In this document: positions 23,216 through 29,613 of the stretch, piece by piece
How positions within the stretch are numbered: position 1 is the first letter of the stretch
How the letters are laid out: the number at the start of each line of letters is the position of its first letter
Made by a program: the position numbers and the translations under genes
NCBI GenBank assembly: GCA_046590705.1
Contig: JBKJUK010000354.1
Location: 1-33,170 of the forward strand
DNA: 33,170 nucleotides
Source of the DNA: JBKJUK01 sp046590705
GTDB taxonomy: Bacteria > Acidobacteriota > Thermoanaerobaculia > Gp7-AA8
Direction of reading: 5' to 3'
Notes under the pieces: model-generated
Told to the model about the DNA's origin: nothing
What the model saw: only the letters and a program-made list of their open reading frames with translations
The model's database searches: none

Positions 23216-25788
23216 CTCCCTTCCGCTCGGTCTTCCGCGCGCTGGTTCTCCGGCCGCTGCTCAGAGAGAAGATCAGATCGCTCATCACCATCGCGGGAAT
23301 CGCGGTCGGAGTGGCAGTACTCGTGGCTATCGAGCTGTCGAATCAGAGTGCGCTGCGCGCCTTCAGCGAATCGGTGGATGCGGTGGCCGGCAAGGCCAAC
23401 TTTCAGATCGTGTCCGAGAGCGTGGCCATCGACGAAAAACTGCTGCTGGCGCTAGCGCCGATATGGAATGCCGGAGGACGGTTCGCGCCAGTCATCGACA
23501 TCGACGGCACCATCGGAGCCGAGACCACGCCGATTCGCATTCTCGCGGTAGACCTGCTTTCGGATCTGCACTTCCGCGACTACCGATACGCCCGCATCGT
23601 TACAGGATCGAAATCGGACGCTGGCGGCAGTGCACTCGCAGAATTTCTCCCGCTTTTCGACGACTCGGCAGTGATCGTCTCGAAGTCCTTCGCCGAGCAA
23701 CATGGCCTCCAGCTGCGCAGCCCGTTGCTCGTGCAGGCCAACGGAAAATCGGTACGGCTCACCGTACGCGGCATTCTCGAAGCGCAAGGACCGGGCACGG
23801 CCTTCAACGGAAGCTTGATCGTGCTCGACATCGCCGCTGCACAGGCGAGTTTCGGGATGAAGGGCCAGCTCTCCCGGGTCGACCTCATGCTGCCCGAGTC
23901 GACTTCGGAATCGCTGGTGCAATCCATCACCAGAAGTCTTCCTTCCGGCAGCAGAATCGAGCGTCCATCGCGTCGCAATGATCGAGTCGAGAAGATGCTG
24001 CGCGCGTTTCGCATCAACCTTCTGGCGCTGGCCGGCGTCGCACTGCTGGTAGGAATGTTTCTGGTCTACAACACAGTCCTCATCTCAATTCTGCGTCGCC
24101 GCACCGATGTCGGAGTGTTGAAAACGCTGGGCGTATCCTCGCGTCAGATTCTGACGGCCTTCGTAGCTGAGGGTGCGCTCTTCGGCGTGATTGGTTCAGT
24201 GGCCGGATTAGGACTCGGGTATCTGCTTGCTTTCGGTGCGCTCGATCTGATCGGGAAGACCATCAATGCGCTGTATGTAGCTACGACGCCGGAAACGCTG
24301 ACGCTCTCTCCCTGGCTGGTCCTGTCGGCGATCGTTCTCGGCACCGGAGTCAGCGTCGCTTCCGCAATTCAGCCAGCCTTCGAGGCCAGCCGAACGCGGC
24401 CCGTGGAACTGATCAGACCCGGCCTCCAGCAGGGAGTCGATCGTGGTCGCCGAACTAAATTTCTACTGATCGCGCTCGCGGCATTCGGAGCAGCCGCACT
24501 GGCCACCAGAATCCCCGCCATCGACAACATCAGCGTCGGCGGCTACTCCTCGGTCATCCTGACGGTCATCGCTTTCTCGCTGCTCACACCGGTTGCGCTG
24601 GTGGCGGTAGCACGCATCCTTCGTCCGCCGTTTCGAATGGTCTTCGGAGTGATCGGCTCACTCGCCGCTGCCTCGATTCCGGCCTCGTTACGCCGCACCT
24701 CGGTGGCCTGCGCCGCGCTTTCGCTGGCCATCGGGATGATGGTGGCGATCTCAGTGATGGTCGGCAGCTTTCGCGAAACAGTGAGGGTGTGGGTCGACCA
24801 GACCGTGAAGTCGGATCTCTGGCTTCGCCCTGCGCGCGGCCTGGGCAATGCACCGATGGCTGTCTTTCCACCGGAGATTCTCGGTGAACTGCAGACGCTG
24901 CCTTTCGTCGCTGCCGTCGATGGTTTTCGAGGCAGGGATCTCGTACTGAACGACGTGATCATCGCCGTCGGTTCCGGCGACTTCGCCGTCGCTGCGAAGC
25001 ATTCGAATCTGCCGATGATCACGCCTGCAGATTCCGCGACCGCCTTTCGCGACGCTGCCGCCCGCAACGGAGTGTTCATCTCGGAGAGCCTCTCGGTAAA
25101 GTTCAGGAAGACCGTTGGCGACACGCTCACCTTGCCTACAGCACTCGGCTCGACGTCTTTCCCGATCGCTGGCGTGTACCGCGACTACTCGAACGATCGA
25201 GGGGTGGTGGTGATGGATCGTTCGCTGTTCATTCTCCACTTCAAGGACGAGAACGTGAATACCGTGGCGGTCTTTCTCAAACCTGATGTGGAGCCGGAGT
25301 TCGCACGTCGAGAACTGGAGAAACGTTTCGGTGGGAAGTATGGCGCTTTCGCCTTTACCAATAGAGACATCAGGACTGAGGTGATGCGGATCTTCGACCA
25401 GACCTTTCTCATCACCTATGCCCTTCTGGCCGTAGCGATCGTGGTAGCTGTGCTCGGGATCATCAACACGCTTTCCGCCCTCATACTCGAACGCAAACGC
25501 GAACTGGCTCTCCTGCGGGTGACCGGGATGTCGCGCGGAGAACTCCGAAACATGACGCTGCTCGAATCGGCCATCATCGGGACGGCCTCGACCATCACCG
25601 GAGTACTCACAGGAATGGCCCTCTCCTACGTGCTGATCTTCGTGATCAACATGCAGTCATTCGGATGGACGATCGAGCTGCATCCTCCCTATCGTCTGAC
25701 TGCCGTCTCCCTGCTGATCACCTTCCTGGCAACCGTGCTGGCCGGCCTCATCCCCGCACGCCTAAGCGCGAAAGTACAAATGACATGA
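23212..25788 (+). CDS. FtsX-like ABC permease (double-FtsX, 858 aa)
   Basis: A large permease with two FtsX domains. N-terminal helix at about 23-43 (SLITIAGIAVGVAVLVAIEL), a ~220-residue periplasmic MacB-type domain, three helices around 265-400, a mid-protein pair around 415-470, a second periplasmic domain from about 515 to 725, and three C-terminal helices. This 4+4 layout is typical of 800-850-aa permeases annotated as putative ABC transport system permease. It forms a complex with the upstream ATPase; no periplasmic adaptor (MacA-like) gene is present here. The TTG start is chosen because it overlaps the ATPase stop. Substrate unknown. Confidence 0.9.
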   Translation: MTPFRSVFRALVLRPLLREKIRSLITIAGIAVGVAVLVAIELSNQSALRAFSESVDAVAGKANFQIVSESVAIDEKLLLALAPIWNAGGRFAPVIDIDGTIGAETTPIRILAVDLLSDLHFRDYRYARIVTGSKSDAGGSALAEFLPLFDDSAVIVSKSFAEQHGLQLRSPLLVQANGKSVRLTVRGILEAQGPGTAFNGSLIVLDIAAAQASFGMKGQLSRVDLMLPESTSESLVQSITRSLPSGSRIERPSRRNDRVEKMLRAFRINLLALAGVALLVGMFLVYNTVLISILRRRTDVGVLKTLGVSSRQILTAFVAEGALFGVIGSVAGLGLGYLLAFGALDLIGKTINALYVATTPETLTLSPWLVLSAIVLGTGVSVASAIQPAFEASRTRPVELIRPGLQQGVDRGRRTKFLLIALAAFGAAALATRIPAIDNISVGGYSSVILTVIAFSLLTPVALVAVARILRPPFRMVFGVIGSLAAASIPASLRRTSVACAALSLAIGMMVAISVMVGSFRETVRVWVDQTVKSDLWLRPARGLGNAPMAVFPPEILGELQTLPFVAAVDGFRGRDLVLNDVIIAVGSGDFAVAAKHSNLPMITPADSATAFRDAAARNGVFISESLSVKFRKTVGDTLTLPTALGSTSFPIAGVYRDYSNDRGVVVMDRSLFILHFKDENVNTVAVFLKPDVEPEFARRELEKRFGGKYGAFAFTNRDIRTEVMRIFDQTFLITYALLAVAIVVAVLGIINTLSALILERKRELALLRVTGMSRGELRNMTLLESAIIGTASTITGVLTGMALSYVLIFVINMQSFGWTIELHPPYRLTAVSLLITFLATVLAGLIPARLSAKVQMT

Positions 25789-25870
25789 GGAGAATGGAGA
25801 ATGGAGAATGTGAAGCGGCCCTTGACTTAACATTCTCCATTCTCAATTCAACATTCTCCATTCTCCTCAC
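25789..25870. repeat. GGAGAAT / ATTCTCC inverted pair
   Basis: AGGAGAATGGAGAATGGAG directly follows the permease stop (25789-25811), and CATTCTCCATTCTC / CATTCTCCATTCTCC (25831-25866) ends 4 nt before the trmL ATG. The two tracts are complementary. The last CATTCT ends exactly 6 nt before the ATG. Confidence 0.8.
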
Positions 25871-26338
25871 ATGATCCACATCGCTCTCGTCCATCCTGAG
25901 ATTCACTGGAACACTGGCAATGCCGGTCGCAGCTGTCTGGCTGCGGGCGCACAGCTGCATCTGATCGAACCGCTCGGCTTCGATCTCAGCGAACGAGCAG
26001 TCAAGCGGGCCGGGCTCGACTACTGGCCACACGTCAAGCCACAAGTCTGGCGATCCCTCGAGGCTTTCGAGGAAGCGCTGCCCAGTCTGGGAGCACCCCT
26101 TTTCTTCTCGACGAAAGCTACCAAGCTTTACTCCGATCATCATTACGAAGACGACATCGTGCTCATCTTCGGCCGGGAAACCGGCGGTCTTCCGGCGTCT
26201 TTGCACGAGCGCTATGCGCCAAGGTTCGTAAAGATTCCGATCATCTCGCCACTGGTTCGGTCGCTCAACCTGTCGACGGCGATTGGGATCGCTCTCTACG
26301 AAGGTTTGCGGCAGCAGAGAATGGAAGATATAGGTTAG
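25871..26338 (+). CDS. trmL: tRNA (cytidine/uridine-34 2'-O)-methyltransferase TrmL
   Basis: A 155-aa SPOUT-class methyltransferase that uses SAM to methylate the wobble ribose of tRNA-Leu species. All three SpoU motifs are present: motif 1 NTGNAGRSCLA (about 15-25), motif 2 IVLIFGRETGGLP, and motif 3 VRSLNLSTAIGIALYE, which form the trefoil-knot SAM site. LDYWPHV is also characteristic of TrmL. Length matches the minimal TrmL class without extra RNA-binding domain. It is preceded by the ATTCTCC repeat with no Shine-Dalgarno and appears monocistronic. Confidence 0.93.
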   Translation: MIHIALVHPEIHWNTGNAGRSCLAAGAQLHLIEPLGFDLSERAVKRAGLDYWPHVKPQVWRSLEAFEEALPSLGAPLFFSTKATKLYSDHHYEDDIVLIFGRETGGLPASLHERYAPRFVKIPIISPLVRSLNLSTAIGIALYEGLRQQRMEDIG

Positions 26339-26644
26339 TCCGCTCGTGACCATCGACCCGCAGCGTCATTCCGACGAGCCACGCGATTGCACCTTACTCG
26401 CAGCCCTGGCAGCGAGGAGGAATCTCCGGTCCGCGCGGACGCGGTGTGTCAGTTCAAGCTTCGCGCCGCGGAACGGAGATTCCTCTTCGCACCTTCACCT
26501 CACAAGTCAGTGAAGACACAGCGTGCTCATCGGAATGACGTAGTCACAATGACGGCGGACGCCTGGGAGTGCCTTCTCCATTCAACATTCTCCATTCTCC
26601 ATTCGGGGGAATCTCCTGGCTGGCCTCTACGGTTATGGCGCTAA
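26339..26644. repeat. Intergenic region with family A copy 3 and ATTCTCC tract
   Basis: No gene is supported. Family A copy 3 spans 26364-26540, and an ATTCAACATTCTCC tract lies at about 26572-26604. Confidence 0.7.
26364..26540. repeat. Family A inverted-repeat element, copy 3
   Basis: A 177-bp element with CGTCATTCC/GGAATGACG ends and inner arms GCGAGGAGGAATCTCCG (one mismatch to the others) and CGGAGATTCCTCTTCGC (26474-26490). Confidence 0.8.
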
Positions 26645-27979
26645 ATGCACATGATTAGCTCACGAAGAACGTTCTCTCTCCTTTTCGCTCTGGTCATGCT
26701 CACTGGTAGCATCTCGCTCGCCGCGGCCTCCCGTGTACGACCGATCCGCGCTGCGCGTGTCTCGCCCACCTACAGCAACGAGGTATCGCGGATCTTCCAG
26801 CAACACTGTCAGAGCTGCCACCGGCCGGAAGAAATTGCTCCCTTCTCACTGCTGACCTACGCCGATGCAAAGAGTCACGCGGCCGCCATCGAGTACAAGG
26901 TCAGCCACAAAGAAATGCCTCCATGGAAAGCCGCCGCGGCTTGTGGTGAATTCGAAGGCTCGCGGGTCCTGACGCCAGCCGAAATCAAAACCGTCACCGA
27001 CTGGGTGAAGGCTGGCGCGCCCGAGGGCGACCCACGCGAGCTGCCCGTACCCCTGACTTTCGATAGCAGCTGGACGCTTGGCACTCCCGATCTCACGCTG
27101 CGAACTCCGGTGTATGTCGCACCCTCCAACAAAGATACCTACCGCTGTTTTCCGATCGATGGCCCCGTCGATGCCCGCTTCGTCTCGGCCATGGATGTTC
27201 GACCGGGAAATCGCGAAACGGTTCATCACGTGATTGCCTACCTTGATACGACCGGCGCCTCGGCCACTCTCGACGCCAAAGACGCCGAGCCTGGTTACGA
27301 ATGTTTTGGCGGCCCCGGATTTTCGACCACCGGCACTCTCGGCGGCTGGGCTCCCGGTGCCAGGGCGGACAAGCTTCCCGACGGAATCGCCATGCGTCTT
27401 CCGGCACGCACCAGAGTGGTGATGCAGATTCACTATCATCCGCACGGCGGAGTTTCGGAAAGCGATCAAACCGAGGTCGGCCTTTACTACGCGAAGGCAC
27501 CGACCAGACAGGAACTCCGTGTCCTTCCCCTTGTGAACAACACCTTCGTGTTGCCCGCCGGGAAGGCCGATCATGCGGTGACTGCCAGCTTCAAACTTCC
27601 TGGCTTCATCTCGGGACAGGCCTGGTCGATCACGCCGCACATGCATCTGCTCGGACGCACCATGAAAGTCGAGGCTACTCTTCCCGGGGGTGCGACGAAT
27701 TGCATGATCAACATCGAAGATTGGGACTTCAACTGGCAGGGGAGCTATCAGTACAAGAAGCCGCAGCCTATGCCTGCAGGTACGTTGCTCACGCTGCGCG
27801 CGACCTACGACAACTCTGCCGCCAACAAGCGAAACCCTAACACTCCCCCGAAGGACGTCCGCTGGGGCGAAGAGACCACCGACGAAATGTGTCTCGCCTT
27901 CATCGGCTTCACCCTCGACGGCGAGAATCTGCTGCAGGGTAAAACCGTAGCCACCGACTGGATCCCACCACTGTTCTAG
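26645..27979 (+). CDS. Cytochrome c fused to PHM-like type II copper monooxygenase
   Basis: A 444-aa exported protein. Residues 1-28 form a signal peptide. A mono-haem cytochrome c domain follows, with C55-Q-S-C58-H59 and a probable axial Met91 (KEMPPW). Residues ~145-440 resemble peptidylglycine alpha-hydroxylating and dopamine beta-monooxygenases: CuH-type ligands H194/H195 (TVHHVIAY) and H263 or H265 (QIHYHPH), CuM-type ligands H332/H334 (PHMHLLG) and M415 (DEMCLAF). The order matches PHM H107, H108, H172, H242, H244 and M314. In the eukaryotic enzymes ascorbate gives the electrons; here the fused haem could do so. The substrate is unknown. ATG 26645 is the first start in the frame; no Shine-Dalgarno. 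The next gene downstream is a secreted CrtC/AttH-like protein. Confidence 0.85.
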   Translation: MHMISSRRTFSLLFALVMLTGSISLAAASRVRPIRAARVSPTYSNEVSRIFQQHCQSCHRPEEIAPFSLLTYADAKSHAAAIEYKVSHKEMPPWKAAAACGEFEGSRVLTPAEIKTVTDWVKAGAPEGDPRELPVPLTFDSSWTLGTPDLTLRTPVYVAPSNKDTYRCFPIDGPVDARFVSAMDVRPGNRETVHHVIAYLDTTGASATLDAKDAEPGYECFGGPGFSTTGTLGGWAPGARADKLPDGIAMRLPARTRVVMQIHYHPHGGVSESDQTEVGLYYAKAPTRQELRVLPLVNNTFVLPAGKADHAVTASFKLPGFISGQAWSITPHMHLLGRTMKVEATLPGGATNCMINIEDWDFNWQGSYQYKKPQPMPAGTLLTLRATYDNSAANKRNPNTPPKDVRWGEETTDEMCLAFIGFTLDGENLLQGKTVATDWIPPLF

Positions 27980-28092
27980 CTCATTACTTCGGTCGGCTTG
28001 TCCGTAGGGGCGAGCTGCGCTCGCCCGCTCCTCGTGGCTTCGAAATACACCGGAGAGCGGGCGCGCGCAACACGCCCCTACACGGTCCCGCC
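27980..28092. repeat. Family C hairpin element, copy 2
   Basis: A 78-bp element at 28004-28081 starts GTAGGGGCG and ends CGCCCCTAC, with GCGCTCGCCCGCTC and GAGCGGGCGCGCGC inside. It separates the copper monooxygenase from the CrtC-like gene and could act as a terminator for the former. Confidence 0.75.
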
Positions 28093-28098
28093 TACAAT
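28093..28098 (+). promoter_or_regulatory. Candidate -10 element for the CrtC/AttH-like gene
   Basis: TACAAT (5/6) ends 7 nt before ATG 28106 and overlaps the alternative ATG at 28097, which argues for the 28106 start on a leaderless or 1-nt-leader transcript. Confidence 0.4.
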
Positions 28099-28105
28099 GC
28101 CTACG

Positions 28106-29248
28106 ATGCTTCGCCTGATCACACTCCTGCTCGTTCTCTCTCTCCCCACGACGAAGCTCGTCGCGCAGGATAGCGGATTCAAAATCGCTAAACCAGGCTA
28201 CGTTTTCAGCTTCCCCCGCGATCATGGATCCCACCCCGACTTTCGCACGGAGTGGTGGTACTACACCGGACATCTGAAGACCGCCAGCGGGAAAGACCTC
28301 GGATTCGAGGTCACATTTTTTCGAGTCGGACTGCGCAGTGAGGACGCTGCTGCGCCGCAGAAAAGCGCATGGACCATGCGCAACGTTTCTCTGGCCCATT
28401 TCGCGATCACCGACATCGGCAAGCAGAAGTTCCGCTTCTACGAGAAGCTCAATCGCTCCACTCCCTTCACCGCCGACAGCGCTACGGGCCGGCTCGATGT
28501 CTTCAATGAGCAATGGAACGTCCGGTCCCAGCCTGACGGCTCGCATCGGCTGATCGCCGCTGCATCGGGAGATTCCATCGATCTCAACCTCCGCTCACTC
28601 AAGCCGCCGGCCATCCATGGAGAGAACGGCATCAGCATCAAGGCCGAAGGAATCGGTTACGCCTCGCACTACTACAGTCTCACGCGCATGCAGGTGAAAG
28701 GGTCGGTCACCACCAGTGGGAAACCTGAAAATGTCACGGGTCTGGCCTGGATGGATCATGAGTTCGGAAGCGCCGTGCTGCGTGAGAATCAGACCGGGTG
28801 GGACTGGTTCTCGCTGCAACTCAATGACGGCCGGGAACTCATGCTCTACATCATCCGGAGTGCCGACGGAAGTCCTGATGTCACGTCCTCCGGCTCGCTC
28901 ATCGAACGCGACGGAAAAGTCCGTCACCTGCGACGGGGAGAGTTTCTGGTAAGCGCCACCGGTAAGTGGAAGTCGGCAAAAAGCAAAGCGACGTATCCCA
29001 TGGGATGGACCATCTCGGTTCCCTCTGAGCAACTGCAGTTGACTGTCAGGGACCGGATGAAGGCCCAGGAACTGATCACCACTTCTTCCACGCAGATCAC
29101 CTACTGGGAAGGAGCGGTGAGCGTTTCGGGAACCTCGCGCGGTCTTCCCCTTGCCGGCGTCGGCTATGTCGAGATGACCGGCTATGCTGAGGCCTTCAGG
29201 ATGCCGGGTGACAAGACTAGTCAACGCAGAACTCAGCCCTCACGATGA
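28106..29248 (+). CDS. Secreted CrtC/AttH-like (carotenoid 1,2-hydratase-like lipocalin-type) protein
   Basis: A 380-aa exported protein. Residues 1-20 form a signal peptide (LRLITLLLVLSLPTTKLVAQ). The body has the AttH/CrtC signatures: FRTEWWYYTGHL near the N-terminus and LAWMDHEFGS with TGWDWFSLQLNDGREL in the middle, which make two lipocalin-like barrels. In CrtC the family hydrates carotenoids; most AttH-like members are uncharacterised exported proteins often encoded beside ABC exporters of the MacB type. In-frame starts at 27998 and 28097 are rejected: the former is in repeat DNA and the latter overlaps a -10 hexamer. The C-terminal residues after MTGYAEAF run into an AACGCAGAACTCAG repeat. 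Confidence 0.85.
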   Translation: MLRLITLLLVLSLPTTKLVAQDSGFKIAKPGYVFSFPRDHGSHPDFRTEWWYYTGHLKTASGKDLGFEVTFFRVGLRSEDAAAPQKSAWTMRNVSLAHFAITDIGKQKFRFYEKLNRSTPFTADSATGRLDVFNEQWNVRSQPDGSHRLIAAASGDSIDLNLRSLKPPAIHGENGISIKAEGIGYASHYYSLTRMQVKGSVTTSGKPENVTGLAWMDHEFGSAVLRENQTGWDWFSLQLNDGRELMLYIIRSADGSPDVTSSGSLIERDGKVRHLRRGEFLVSATGKWKSAKSKATYPMGWTISVPSEQLQLTVRDRMKAQELITTSSTQITYWEGAVSVSGTSRGLPLAGVGYVEMTGYAEAFRMPGDKTSQRRTQPSR

Positions 29249-29355
29249 AGTAAGAGATGTCGCTCGTGTGGCACAGGCAATCCTGCCTGTGGTGCGCTGC
29301 ACGAGTAAGGATCCGCTTGAACCGCCCGCGACCTTATCAGGCAAAGGAGGAGATT

Positions 29356-29505
29356 CGTCATCCCGAGCGGCGGATGGGTGGGCGCGAGGGATCTACGCAC
29401 AAGGACCGCGCTGTGAATGAACAGCGCGACCCTCCCGCGTAGATTCCTCAGTCGCATCGCCTTCTGCGCCAGCGATGCAGCACGGCGTGCTTCTTCGGAA
29501 TGACG
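29356..29505 (-). repeat. Family B inverted-repeat element, copy 3 (inverted)
   Basis: Starts CGTCATCCC and ends GGAATGACG. Arms GAGGGATCTACGC and GCGTAGATTCCTC, with GACTGAGG on the right side, show it is reversed relative to copies 1 and 2. Confidence 0.78.
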
Positions 29506-29595
29506 TCCCGGCGCTTCCGTACGTAATCGACTCCGCAAACCGACAGAAGACCCGTAAGGCCCAGCGGAGAACGAGCGCTCAATTCTCGCGCACTC

Positions 29596-29601
29596 TATAA
29601 T
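29596..29601 (+). promoter_or_regulatory. Perfect -10 hexamer for the TPR-CNB gene
   Basis: TATAAT (6/6) ends 12 nt before ATG 29614, predicting a 5' leader of only about 6 nt. There is no Shine-Dalgarno and no clear -35 hexamer. Confidence 0.5.
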
Positions 29602-29613
29602 GTCGTCAATCCA

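Larger units (their letters stand above)
29249..29613. repeat. Intergenic region with family D end, family B copy 3 and a TATAAT box
   Basis: No gene is supported. A single family D end lies at 29264-29295, a family B element in inverted orientation at 29356-29505, and the perfect -10 hexamer at 29596-29601. Confidence 0.7.

Noticed and set aside
26846..28546. Long minus-strand ORF (566 codons)
   Set aside because: It lies antisense to the cytochrome c/copper monooxygenase and CrtC-like genes, which have clear motifs; it has none and crosses a family C element.
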